Positions 9,242-17,304 of a stretch of 64,000 bases of DNA are shown piece by piece. This DNA comes from Flavitalea plasmicola. Lineage in GTDB: Bacteria; Bacteroidota; Bacteroidia; Chitinophagales; Chitinophagaceae. The stretch spans positions 124,001 through 188,000 of the forward strand of contig NZ_JAUOTO010000009.1 in assembly GCF_030546645.1 (NCBI RefSeq), written 5' to 3'. Each line of letters begins with the position of its first letter. Position 1 is the stretch's first letter. Position numbers and translations under genes: made by a program. The notes under the pieces were generated by a model, which was not told where the DNA came from, searched no databases, and worked only from the letters and a program-made list of their open reading frames with translations.

Positions 9242-10759
9242 ATGAAAAGAATAAATAATTTTATCATACCGGCAGCAGCATTGGCAATCTCGCTGCTGTC
9301 CGGCGGGTGTTCGAAGGACTTTCTCAACCTGAACCCGCAGTCGACGCTGAATGTCAATAACTTTTTTCTTGACTCGGCACAGGTGGTGCAGAGTGTCAAC
9401 GGGGCCTATGCGGAGCTGTCGACCCTTGGGCTCAGCAGCTATTGGATATTCGGGGAGATGCGCAGCGACAATACTTCCTTCCAGTTCAATACCAGCAACC
9501 GGGGCAATATCTCTAAAGAGGATGTGGATGAGTTTTCCACTTTATCTACCAACGGGTATATATCGGACTTTTGGGGTAACAGCTATACAGGTATCGCGCG
9601 TTGTAACGATGTGCTGGGGCATATCGGGGAGGTTAGCATGAGCGATAGCCTGAAGAACCGCAGCATCGGCGAGGTGGAATTCCTCCGGGCCTTTCACTAT
9701 TTCAATCTTGTCCGCCAGTTCGGCGCTGTGCCACTGCGTCTCGAGAGCGCTACCTCCGTGGCCACCTCTCACAGCAAGGGAAGGGCCAGTGTAGACGAAG
9801 TATACGGACAGATCACGTCGGATCTGAAGGATGCCATTTCCAAGCTGCCTACGCAATATATCACAGCCAACACGGGCCGTGTCTCACAGGGGGCTGCCCA
9901 TGCCTTATTGGCAAAAGTATACCTTACCCGCAAAGACTGGGACAATGCGATCAGCGAGCTGCGTGTCGTGCAGACCCTGGGCTATTCCCTGCTGCCTAAC
10001 TACAAGGATATATTCGACCCCACGAAGAAGAATGGCGCTGAATCTATTTTCGAGATACAGTACCTGGGTTCCAATGCGTCCCTGTACAGCAATTTTATGT
10101 ACCAATTTGCTCCTTATGATTCCAAAAATTATGTGACGGGTGATGCCGGTACCAACCTGGCCTCTACCTCGGGGTGGAACACGCCTACGCAGGATATGAT
10201 CGCGGCTTACGAGGCCGGGGACCTGCGGAAGGATGTATCCCTGGCTACCAGCTACAAGGCCGGGGCTGTCACTGTCAATCAGGCTTATGTGAAAAAATAC
10301 AATCATAGTTTTGTGGCGGCCGGCAGGACCAATGACAATGTTATTGTGTTGCGTTATGCCGATGTTCTGCTGATGCTGGCCGAGGCGCTGAATGAAAAAA
10401 GCTATGTGGCGGATGGAGAGGCTTTCGGCTTGTTGAACCAGGTGCGTCAGCGGGCGGGATTGCCAGCGAAGACTTCCGGCAATGTGGTGGATTCCCTGAA
10501 GCTGCCGGACCAGGCGGCTTTCCGCGACGCTATCTTCAAGGAGAGAAAGGTGGAGCTGGCTTTCGAGAATCATCGCTGGTATGATCTTTTGCGTACGGGC
10601 CAGGCGGTGGCGATCATGAATGCGCATGGCTTGCGGGTGATCGCGGCAAACATTCCGAATATGCCGACAACGGCTTACCAGGTGACGGAGAATAAGCTGC
10701 TGCTGCCTATTCCGCAAAATGATGTTATCAATGATGGATTAGATCAGAATCCGCAATAA
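9242..10759 (+). CDS. SusD/RagB-type nutrient-binding outer membrane lipoprotein
   Basis: Surface lipoprotein that forms the lid of the preceding SusC channel, 505 residues. The lipobox LLSGGC sits at about residues 16-21 and is followed by SKDF, then LNLNPQS, the typical SusD N-terminus. The C-terminal SusD region is visible as VLRYADVLLMLAEALNE and FKERKVELAFENHRWYDLLRTGQA. The frame also offers a GTG at 9218 directly after the SusC stop, but the ATG at 9242 gives the proper lipoprotein signal. The 24-bp gap implies co-transcription with susC. The binding specificity follows the GH106-like enzyme by inference: a rhamnose-containing glycan. Confidence 0.95.
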   Translation: MKRINNFIIPAAALAISLLSGGCSKDFLNLNPQSTLNVNNFFLDSAQVVQSVNGAYAELSTLGLSSYWIFGEMRSDNTSFQFNTSNRGNISKEDVDEFSTLSTNGYISDFWGNSYTGIARCNDVLGHIGEVSMSDSLKNRSIGEVEFLRAFHYFNLVRQFGAVPLRLESATSVATSHSKGRASVDEVYGQITSDLKDAISKLPTQYITANTGRVSQGAAHALLAKVYLTRKDWDNAISELRVVQTLGYSLLPNYKDIFDPTKKNGAESIFEIQYLGSNASLYSNFMYQFAPYDSKNYVTGDAGTNLASTSGWNTPTQDMIAAYEAGDLRKDVSLATSYKAGAVTVNQAYVKKYNHSFVAAGRTNDNVIVLRYADVLLMLAEALNEKSYVADGEAFGLLNQVRQRAGLPAKTSGNVVDSLKLPDQAAFRDAIFKERKVELAFENHRWYDLLRTGQAVAIMNAHGLRVIAANIPNMPTTAYQVTENKLLLPIPQNDVINDGLDQNPQ

Positions 10760-10767
10760 AGATCCAT

Positions 10768-12234
10768 ATGTATATAGGAATCGATGTAGGTACGCAGGGA
10801 GCGAGAGTGGTTTTGATGGATGGTGAGGGAAGACTTATCGGCAGCCGGGAGGAGGCTTTTGTGCTGAGCGTTGCCAGCCGGGAGGAGCAATCTCCGGAGA
10901 TGTGGTGGGCGGCTTGCAGGCGTTGTCTGTCCTCTTTGTTGGCGGGCGTGTCATTTGACAGGAGTGGGATCAAGGCTTTGGCGGTGACGTCCACCTCCGG
11001 GACAGTGATCCCCCTGGATTCGGCGCATCGGCCTTTGCATGCGGCGCTTATGTATAGTGATAAGCGGAGTGTAGTGGAGGGGGAGATTTGTACTATGGAA
11101 GCGCAGGATTGGTATGCGGGGGAGCGGGGAGGTATCCGTGACCGGGTAGGTATCGGTGTGGGTGGAGGTGCCGGCAGTCGGGGAGGGTATACGGCCTTTA
11201 ACAGTTCCAGCGGGCTGTCCAAGATGGTGTGGTATGTGCGACATTATCCTGCCGTGGCGGAGAAGATCCGGCATTGGGTGCATGCGGCGGACTATATTAC
11301 CGGCCAGCTCTGCGGACGCTGGGGCATTACCGACTATACGAATGCTTTAAAATCGGGCTTTGACCTCCACCAGGAGGAGTGGCCTGCCTATATTTATGAA
11401 AAACTGCCTTTACGGAAAGAATGGTTGCCGGAAGTGGTTGCTTCCGGCAGCCCCGTAGGGGTTTTGCTTCCTTCCCTGGCGAAGGAATGGGGGCTGCCTT
11501 CTTCCGTACAGGTGGTGGCGCCTATGACGGACGGGTGTGCTTCACAGTTAGCTTCCGGGGCTGTCGACATGGGCAGCTGGAATACTACGCTCGGGACGAC
11601 GCTGGTGGTCAAAGGAGTGACGCAGGTGGAGCTGGCGGATGAGGAGGGGAGGTTTTATTCCCATCGTCACCCGGATGGAGGGTGGATGCCGGGAGGCGCC
11701 AGCAATACAGGAGCGGATTGGGTGAGGGAGTTTCCGGTGGTGCCGGAGGTCGGTTCGTTCATACCGACGGGGTTGACGGCTTATCCGCTGCGGCAGGAAG
11801 GGGAGCGCTTTCCTTTTGTTTCGCCGCAGGCGAGGGGGTTTGCGCCGGAAGGTGTTGCGGGGCCTTTGTTGTTTGCGGCTAATATGGAGGGGGTGGCGTA
11901 TGTGGAGCGGTTTGCTTATGAGCTGGCGGAGCGCCTGTCGGGGGAGAAGATCAAAGCGGTGTATACGGCGGGGGGTGGGAGCAACAGTCATACATGGCTT
12001 TTCATACGCAGTAGTGTGCTGGGGCTGCCGCTTTATAAGATGCGCTATGTGACGGGGGCGGCGGGGGCTGCTATACTGGCGGCTTCACGGGTTTATTTTG
12101 GAACGGTGGGGGAGGCGGCGCGGAATATGGCGAGGATTGAAAAGGAGGTGGCGCCGGAGGAGGGATTGCGGGTCAGGTATGAGGAGGGGTATGGGAGATG
12201 GGTGGAGGAGATGAGGGGGAGGGGATGGGTTTAA
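10768..12234 (+). CDS. FGGY-family carbohydrate kinase, second in operon
   Basis: Sugar kinase of 488 residues. Seen: phosphate-binding motif GIDVGTQGARVVLMDGEG at residues 3-20, VTSTSGTVIPLD near 75, TLGTTLVVKG near 275, and TAGGGSNSHTWLFIRS near 405, so both ATPase lobes are complete. It is closest in layout to xylulokinase or ribulokinase members rather than RhaB (judged by motif only). An unusual Gly/Arg-rich insert (GGIRDRVGIGVGGGAGSRGG, residues about 117-136) sits in the N-terminal lobe in the region that normally precedes the substrate loop FNSSSGLSKMVW. It starts 8 bp after the susD stop and closes the operon. With the kinase at 977 it gives the locus two phosphorylation steps. Confidence 0.88.
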   Translation: MYIGIDVGTQGARVVLMDGEGRLIGSREEAFVLSVASREEQSPEMWWAACRRCLSSLLAGVSFDRSGIKALAVTSTSGTVIPLDSAHRPLHAALMYSDKRSVVEGEICTMEAQDWYAGERGGIRDRVGIGVGGGAGSRGGYTAFNSSSGLSKMVWYVRHYPAVAEKIRHWVHAADYITGQLCGRWGITDYTNALKSGFDLHQEEWPAYIYEKLPLRKEWLPEVVASGSPVGVLLPSLAKEWGLPSSVQVVAPMTDGCASQLASGAVDMGSWNTTLGTTLVVKGVTQVELADEEGRFYSHRHPDGGWMPGGASNTGADWVREFPVVPEVGSFIPTGLTAYPLRQEGERFPFVSPQARGFAPEGVAGPLLFAANMEGVAYVERFAYELAERLSGEKIKAVYTAGGGSNSHTWLFIRSSVLGLPLYKMRYVTGAAGAAILAASRVYFGTVGEAARNMARIEKEVAPEEGLRVRYEEGYGRWVEEMRGRGWV

Positions 12235-12249
12235 TCTGGAGAGTAGCAA

Positions 12250-12598
12250 TTATTTTATCTGCTCTCTCACAATATCTTCAACAAGATTCAGAAAATCGAT
12301 AAAAGGAATATTTTCGACTGTAAACCCTAATTGTGCAGTAAGCGCAGGAAGAAGATCTTGAAATTCTTGATATTGTGCCGTAAGAATCGCATAGCCTGGA
12401 ATTGTTTTTCTACCTGAGGCGGTTCGCAGCCAATCAATTATTGAGACGGTTGTCTGAACCATCATCCTCATCCAATGCTGTTTTTGGAAAGAAACCGCAC
12501 CGATATACGGTGTAGGCAATAGCCCTCAGAATAGGAATATACTCGTCATCGAAAGGACAATTGATAAAAACAGAATCATTATAGCCCGCTACCTTCAT
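12250..12598 (-). pseudogene. internally deleted gene of a deoxyribosyltransferase/TIR-like family
   Basis: Two halves of one protein lie in different frames. The first runs from the ATG at 12598 to a TGA at 12434-12436: 54 residues containing the motif SVFINCPFDDEYIPILRAI and CGFFPKTALDED. The second, in another frame to the stop at 12250, carries IDWLRTASGRKTIPG and a C-terminal tail of about 45 residues. From memory, intact relatives are about 180-190 residues, start with FVNCPFD, and have WLRTASGRRTIPGG near the C-terminus with about 90 residues between. That centre is missing here and the junction near 12440-12455 changes frame, so the product is presumably dead. The family function is not established to my knowledge; the fold looks like nucleoside deoxyribosyltransferase or TIR-like proteins (inference). 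Codon use is AT-rich, unlike the neighbours. Confidence 0.65.
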
Positions 12599-12613
12599 AT
12601 AACGGGTGATTGA

Positions 12614-12766
12614 CTATTGCGCTTGAAGAATATGGGCTTCTACTTTAACCGGTCGTGCTTTTTTGGATGCCACAAAAACAGTCCGTACTGCTTTGCGTAT
12701 GGCACCCCTGGACACCGTACCTCTACGTTTCCTGGCAGTTTTTAGTATAATTTTTCTAGTTGCCAT
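12614..12766 (-). CDS. small basic protein, 50 residues, unknown
   Basis: A short open frame, ATG at 12766 to TAG at 12614, encoding 50 residues rich in Lys and Arg (start MATRKIILKTARKRRG, end KVEAHILQAQ). No signal peptide or membrane segment. It lies 15 bp upstream of the broken gene at 12598 on the same strand, so the two would form a bicistron. It is too short and basic to assign; a nucleic-acid-binding or partner protein for the downstream gene is possible, but this is inference. Coding status is supported by its codon-like pattern, good length without stops in AT-rich DNA and the tight spacing; it could also be chance. Not similar to anything I recognise with certainty. Confidence 0.45.
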   Translation of the reverse strand: MATRKIILKTARKRRGTVSRGAIRKAVRTVFVASKKARPVKVEAHILQAQ

Positions 12767-12849
12767 AGTACGAATTTACGAATTGTTAGACGTATTCTAA
12801 AGATAAATTCAATCATCTGAATACTTGGAATATGTCAAATTCGGGCAGA

Positions 12850-12872
12850 TTTATCGGATATTTTCCGATAAA
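12850..12872. promoter_or_regulatory. 9-bp inverted repeat, possible operator or transcript-end hairpin
   Basis: Perfect arms TTTATCGGA (12850-12858) and TCCGATAAA (12864-12872) around a 5-base loop. It lies between the stop of the AlkZ-like gene (12941, leftward) and the start of the small ORF (12766, leftward). There is no T tract after either arm, so a simple intrinsic terminator is unlikely; an operator for the small ORF, 84 bp upstream of its start, is possible. The rest of 12767-12940 is AT-rich and holds no gene that I can support. Confidence 0.4.
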
Positions 12873-12940
12873 CCACCAGGAATATTACAATTTGGGGAGT
12901 ATGCGTCTAAGGATAAGAGAAATAGATAAAAGGGGAAATC

Positions 12941-14002
12941 TTAAGGATTTATCAGCGTTTTTCCCATGAAAGCAGTATATTTTTTTGCGGCGGCGGTGAG
13001 GGGACGGGCGGGAATCCTGGTTCGGGGAAAGGGGATGTTCTCTATATGGATGCCGTCCTTTTTTTCCGTGCGTCGCCAGGTGCCGGCGACGAGGGTGTTG
13101 TGTACCAGGATGGGGTTGAGGCCGGAATTACAAGCTGCGGCAAATTCGGGGTTCAGAACGTCATTCCTGAACTTATAGGCGACAGTATACTCATCAAAGG
13201 CGGGCAGCAGGAAGGTGGAAGTGGCGGGGGAGGTATCGGGTAAGGAGGCTGGTGAGAACCAATATTCATTCCCGTTGAGTGATACGGATCCTAATTGTTG
13301 TTTGTATATATTCAGTCCTTTCCGGGCGTCAGTCAGGGTGAGGCCGCCCCACCATGCGAAGTCCTGGATGGTGGCTGGTCCCCTGCTGAGGAAATAGATC
13401 CGGGATAGTTCGGCGATGGCTTCTTCGTCGGTGAGGGGGCGGGTCTGTGGCGCGTGCTCGTCCAGGAGACCGTAGGCGAATTGCTTTCCGATGCGTCCGG
13501 CGCTGCAGATGAGGGCATCCAGCTCTGCGTCTATCAATAGATGGCCCATCCGGGTGTCTGTGGTGTCGATCTTTTCTTTCCGGAGGGCCTCGGTCAGCTG
13601 TTCCCGCGTGAGCTTTTTATGAAGGGAGAGGGCTTTTGTGATGATCTTTTTACTTTTTCGCAGGACGGCGGCGTCGATGTCCAACTGCCTGTGATAAGGA
13701 CGCGCGAAGGCCCTGATGCGGGGAGCGCTCAGCTTCAGCATCCACCGGATATCCTCGGGAGATATGAAATGCCAGGTGGGGCGCAGGACGTGGGTGCGGA
13801 GGAACTTTCCTTCATTAAAATCATTTTCCACGGTGGCGTCGGTGGCTTGCTGTAAGCGGCAGCCGACCGCCCATTTTGCCATGGCATAGTCCTGGGCCTG
13901 GATGCAGCCCATCCATTTCACCAATTGGTGGGGCGTGGTGAACGCTGTGCCTGCGAGGCGTTGGTTGACCAGCCGAAGCTGGGATATGTCCTTGCTTGTC
14001 AT
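12941..14002 (-). CDS. winged-helix DNA-binding protein, AlkZ/YcaQ-like (HTH_42)
   Basis: Protein of 353 residues from the HTH_42 family, which includes the DNA glycosylases AlkZ and YcaQ (AlkX) that unhook crosslinks or alkylated bases. Seen: MGCIQAQDYAMAKWA near residue 33, matching the family's QxQ/QxD catalytic motif, LRPTWHFISPEDIRWM near 76, FAWWGGLTLTDAR near 218 and a LLPAFDEYTVAYK block near 264. I start it at the ATG at 14002 (MTSKDISQLRL); an ATG at 14038 adds 12 residues that look unconserved. It is divergently arranged with the OmpA-domain gene and separate from the AT-rich DNA at its 3' end. Glycosylase activity is plausible but not shown; a plain DNA-binding role is the alternative. 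Confidence 0.75.
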   Translation of the reverse strand: MTSKDISQLRLVNQRLAGTAFTTPHQLVKWMGCIQAQDYAMAKWAVGCRLQQATDATVENDFNEGKFLRTHVLRPTWHFISPEDIRWMLKLSAPRIRAFARPYHRQLDIDAAVLRKSKKIITKALSLHKKLTREQLTEALRKEKIDTTDTRMGHLLIDAELDALICSAGRIGKQFAYGLLDEHAPQTRPLTDEEAIAELSRIYFLSRGPATIQDFAWWGGLTLTDARKGLNIYKQQLGSVSLNGNEYWFSPASLPDTSPATSTFLLPAFDEYTVAYKFRNDVLNPEFAAACNSGLNPILVHNTLVAGTWRRTEKKDGIHIENIPFPRTRIPARPLTAAAKKYTAFMGKTLINP

Positions 14003-14070
14003 CCGGGCAAAGGTAGTGGGAAGCCGGTGACATTTCACGTCGATAAATCCTCAGTTCATACATCTATGGA

Positions 14071-14101
14071 TTGCCCCGGCGGCGGCGGCACGACATCTTT
14101 G
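14071..14101 (+). promoter_or_regulatory. candidate Bacteroidota promoter for the OmpA-domain gene
   Basis: TTG at 14071-14073, a 20-base spacer, and CATCTTTG at 14094-14101, one mismatch from the TAnnTTTG -7 element used by the Bacteroidota primary sigma factor. The start codon follows at 14119, giving a short leader. Pattern match only. Confidence 0.35.
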
Positions 14102-14118
14102 CATCATAATTATTCATT

Positions 14119-15396
14119 ATGAGAAAGATGATATACATGCTGGTGGCGGGGGTTTTGTTCGGAACGCCCGGACACAGCCAGTTCAAGGGGCTGCTGAACA
14201 AGGTAAAGGCCAAGGTGGACCAACGGGTGGACCGGAAGGTGGACAATACCATCGAAAAGGGCCTGGACAAGGCGGAAGGCAAGGGTACGGAGACGGCGGG
14301 GGCCGGTACCGCTGCCCCTGCGGAAGCAAAGGCCGAAGAGCCGGCCAGCCTGAAAAGCTTTTCCAAATATGATTTTGTTCCCGGTGAAAAAGTGCTGTAC
14401 GCGGAAGATTTTTCGCAGGATGCCGTTGGCGAGCTGTCCACTAACTGGAACAGCGATGGCAGCGGCGAGGTCATCACCCTTGAGAAGTATCCCGGCCGCT
14501 GGATGCGGCTGCACAAGGGGGTGTCCTATTTAACGGCCAACCAGGCCACTTTCGGCCAGAACTATACGGTGGAATTCGACCTGATCCTCCAGCTGAAGAC
14601 CAATGGCTGGATGTATCCGGACTTTCTCTTTACGCTGCTGTCCAGCCGGGACCAGTCGCCCGCGGACAATAGCCTGTTGAAAGAATACAAACAGTTCTCG
14701 GCTGTCACGGCCAGGCTGGTGCCTTCGGAGAATAACGCGTCCAGGGCCATACTGGAATCCTTCACCGACAAAAAGGAATATTTCAAGAGCGGCATTGTGG
14801 CTATCGGGGCCTTGCAGAACTGGTATGGTCAGCCCGTGCATGTCGCGATCCAGGTACAAAAAGAACGGTACCGCTGCTGGATCAACGAGCTGAAGGCTTT
14901 TGACGTACCGAAGGGCGTGCCTACCATCGACACGATGAACCAGCTGCGTTTTGAAGTAGGGGGCACCAATTACAGCGAACAGACCTACGGTGTCTTTATC
15001 GGGAATGTAAAAGTAGCTACCGGATTACCGGACACCAGGCATAAGCTCATCGAGGAGGGAAAGTTCAGCACCAACGGTATTTTGTTCGATCTGCAAAGCG
15101 CTGTCATTCGTCCTGAATCTTACGGGGTCGTGAAGGAGATCGCGGGCGTATTGAAGGAGAACCCTGGTATCCGTGTGAAAGTGATCGGGCATACCAGCAG
15201 TGATGGGGATGATGGGGCCAACCTGGAGCTGTCGAAGAAAAGGGCGGCGGCCGTGAAGGCGATGCTTACGGGGGAGTTTGGGATTGATGCGGGCAGGATC
15301 GATACGGAGGGGAAAGGTGAGACGGAGCCTGTGGGCGATAATAAGACAAAGGAGGGGAGGGTTCAGAACAGGAGAGTGGAGTTTGTGAAGTTGTAA
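14119..15396 (+). CDS. OmpA-domain cell-envelope protein
   Basis: Secreted protein of 425 residues ending in an OmpA-like peptidoglycan-binding domain. Seen: signal peptide ending near GHSQ (residue 17-18), a charged, low-complexity segment with repeating VDxRVDRKVD (about 25-45) and an Ala/Glu-rich linker, a central beta-rich region of about 200 residues (YAEDFSQDAVGELSTNWN onward) that resembles a concanavalin-like or family-specific domain, then OmpA motifs FDLQSAVIRPESY near 325, VIGHTSSDGDD near 355 and GRVQNRRVEF at the end. It probably anchors the outer membrane to peptidoglycan. An ATG at 14128 is an alternative start. The next gene follows after 30 bp and may be co-transcribed. Confidence 0.85.
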   Translation: MRKMIYMLVAGVLFGTPGHSQFKGLLNKVKAKVDQRVDRKVDNTIEKGLDKAEGKGTETAGAGTAAPAEAKAEEPASLKSFSKYDFVPGEKVLYAEDFSQDAVGELSTNWNSDGSGEVITLEKYPGRWMRLHKGVSYLTANQATFGQNYTVEFDLILQLKTNGWMYPDFLFTLLSSRDQSPADNSLLKEYKQFSAVTARLVPSENNASRAILESFTDKKEYFKSGIVAIGALQNWYGQPVHVAIQVQKERYRCWINELKAFDVPKGVPTIDTMNQLRFEVGGTNYSEQTYGVFIGNVKVATGLPDTRHKLIEEGKFSTNGILFDLQSAVIRPESYGVVKEIAGVLKENPGIRVKVIGHTSSDGDDGANLELSKKRAAAVKAMLTGEFGIDAGRIDTEGKGETEPVGDNKTKEGRVQNRRVEFVKL

Positions 15397-15426
15397 TTAA
15401 TACATTAAAATTTAAATAGATCATTT

Positions 15427-16269
15427 ATGAAAAAGTTTCGAATAGGCGGAGGGCTCAGGCTGGGAGTGTTGGCTGTGCTTCTTTTCTCCAGCTCTATGCT
15501 TTTTTCCTTCGTGGTAGCCGGCAAGCTGGCGGAAGATATCTGGAAAAGACTTGGGATCAACAGACAGGAGGGGATGGAAAAAGTCAAGGAAAGCTTTATC
15601 TCCGGCTACCTCCATCATGAGGGGGTCAGCAATGTAAAGAATCTCGCGTTGAGCGACAGGGCCGCAGTGGCAAAGGACCTGCTGACCTTTTCCAAACAAT
15701 ACCTTGCCAGTCCGACTTTCAAGGTGGAGTATGATAAGATGCGTACCGCCTCGCATCCTATAGAGCCGACGGATCATACACAGACCAAGGAGCAGGTGCG
15801 TCAGAAGGAGATCGATGAGATAAAGAAGGCTATTGTTAACATGGAGGCCGTGGGCAAGACCCTGCCGGCTGACCAGCAGAAGAACTTTCAGGCATCGATT
15901 GAAATGTACCGTAAGACAATCAAGGATTACCAGGACCCCAATAATAAGATCATCGACGGGATGTACCGGAACCAGCTGGACCAGCGTCAGCGGGACCTGA
16001 ATCATTTCAAGGAAGAAATGAAGCGATGGGAGACGGAATACCCGGCGGATGTGAAGCTGTTCGTCAAGGGGAGGCTGCAGCATTACCTGGATGTGGCCGG
16101 TACGGTAGATTTTTCGGCTGCGCTGGTGGAGAAATATGGAAAGAAGCGTTTTGTCAATCCTGTCTACCAGTCGAAGAACGACGAATGGAAGATGATCTTT
16201 CGTGCGGGGAAGGATGTGTACGAGCAGACGAAGGTATTTGCGGAACAGTGGATAAAAGAGCTGCAATAA
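15427..16269 (+). CDS. secreted coiled-coil protein of unknown function
   Basis: Hypothetical protein of 280 residues. A signal peptide or single N-terminal anchor is clear (LGVLAVLLFSSSMLFSFVVAG, residues 12-32 as read here in part: hydrophobic core about 12-30). The rest is highly charged and helical: KEQVRQKEIDEIKKAIVNME near 122 and NQLDQRQRDLNHFKEEMKRW near 180 look like coiled coils. No catalytic motif is visible. The start ATG at 15427 sits behind an AT-rich leader 30 bp after the OmpA-domain gene, so a role in the cell envelope together with that protein is possible. I do not recognise the family. Confidence 0.75.
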   Translation: MKKFRIGGGLRLGVLAVLLFSSSMLFSFVVAGKLAEDIWKRLGINRQEGMEKVKESFISGYLHHEGVSNVKNLALSDRAAVAKDLLTFSKQYLASPTFKVEYDKMRTASHPIEPTDHTQTKEQVRQKEIDEIKKAIVNMEAVGKTLPADQQKNFQASIEMYRKTIKDYQDPNNKIIDGMYRNQLDQRQRDLNHFKEEMKRWETEYPADVKLFVKGRLQHYLDVAGTVDFSAALVEKYGKKRFVNPVYQSKNDEWKMIFRAGKDVYEQTKVFAEQWIKELQ

Positions 16270-16374
16270 GATGGGCCCTGCCGAGTTGGAGAAGTATAAG
16301 CAAGGGATACAATATGTCCATCGGGTACTAAAGGATTCAATTAAACTGGAAACTAATCTCTAAAATAAATAATC

Positions 16375-17304
16375 ATGAAACAAATGAATGAACGACCCGT
16401 GATCCTGGTCACGGGCGCGACGGGTGCACAGGGCAGCAGTGTAGCGGGCGCCCTGCTGCAGACAGGCAACTGGACAGTACGTTGTCTCACCCGTAATGCC
16501 GGCTCGGAAAAGGCGAAGGCACTTCAACAGGCGGGGGCCGTCCTTGTGGAGGGTGACCTGGATGATAAGGAAAGCCTGTTGCGGGCCATGGAAGGGGCCC
16601 ATGGTGTATTTGGGCTTACCAATTTCTGGGAGCATTATGAAAAGGAGTATCAGCAAGGTAAGAACCTTATCGATGCGGTGCATGCGTCGGGTGTTGCGCA
16701 CTTTGTTTACAGCGGATTGCCGGGTTATCAGGTGTTGAGCGGGGGCAAGCTGTCCGTACCTCATTGTGATATCAAGGCTGCATTGGAAGCGTATAGCAGC
16801 AGCCTGGGGCTTCCCGCCACTTTTGTGCATATCGCTTTTTACTATGAGAATTTCCTCAGCTTTTTTCCGCCGCGGCGAGGTGAGGACGGCGCGTTCTATT
16901 TTGGCTTTCCCCAGGGCGATACACCGCTGGCGATGGTTACCCCGGAAGATATGGGCGCCATCGTAGCGTTGATCTTCGACCATCCTGATATTTATACGGG
17001 GAAGACCATGGGGGTGGTGGGAGAAGACCGAACCTGCAAGGAATATGCAGCGATCATGAGCCGGGTGCTGGGCGTCACGGTACGCTATCGTCACATAGAC
17101 CGGGATGTATATGCCGGGCTGGGTTTCCCGGGTGCTGAAGAGCTGGCGAATATGTTCGAGGTGCAGCGGCTGCATATCCCTCACCGGCGTGGGGACCTGA
17201 TGAACTGCTGGTACATGAATCCCCGGATGCAAAGCTTTGAAAGCTGGCTGGGGAAAAACAAATCGATCTTTTTACAAGTTTTAAACGAGAAGGAATATGC
17301 GTAA
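16375..17304 (+). CDS. NmrA-like NAD(P)-binding protein
   Basis: Atypical short-chain dehydrogenase of the NmrA/HSCARG type, 309 residues, cytoplasmic. The N-terminal dinucleotide motif VTGATGAQGSSVAGALL (residues 12-28) has the GxxGxxG spacing of this group, and the family-typical GVFGLTNFWEHYEKE lies near 80 and YSGLPGYQVLSGGKLSVPH near 121. Such proteins sense the NADP(H) state or act as reductases; the classical Tyr-x-x-x-Lys catalytic pair is not evident, so a redox-sensor role is as likely as catalysis. The final 8 bp overlap the following haem c gene, which implies translational coupling. Confidence 0.82.
   Translation: MKQMNERPVILVTGATGAQGSSVAGALLQTGNWTVRCLTRNAGSEKAKALQQAGAVLVEGDLDDKESLLRAMEGAHGVFGLTNFWEHYEKEYQQGKNLIDAVHASGVAHFVYSGLPGYQVLSGGKLSVPHCDIKAALEAYSSSLGLPATFVHIAFYYENFLSFFPPRRGEDGAFYFGFPQGDTPLAMVTPEDMGAIVALIFDHPDIYTGKTMGVVGEDRTCKEYAAIMSRVLGVTVRYRHIDRDVYAGLGFPGAEELANMFEVQRLHIPHRRGDLMNCWYMNPRMQSFESWLGKNKSIFLQVLNEKEYA

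Noticed and set aside
16271..16363. 30-residue ORF between the coiled-coil protein and the NmrA-like gene
   Set aside because: An ATG directly after the previous stop opens a short frame, but nothing besides length and position supports coding.
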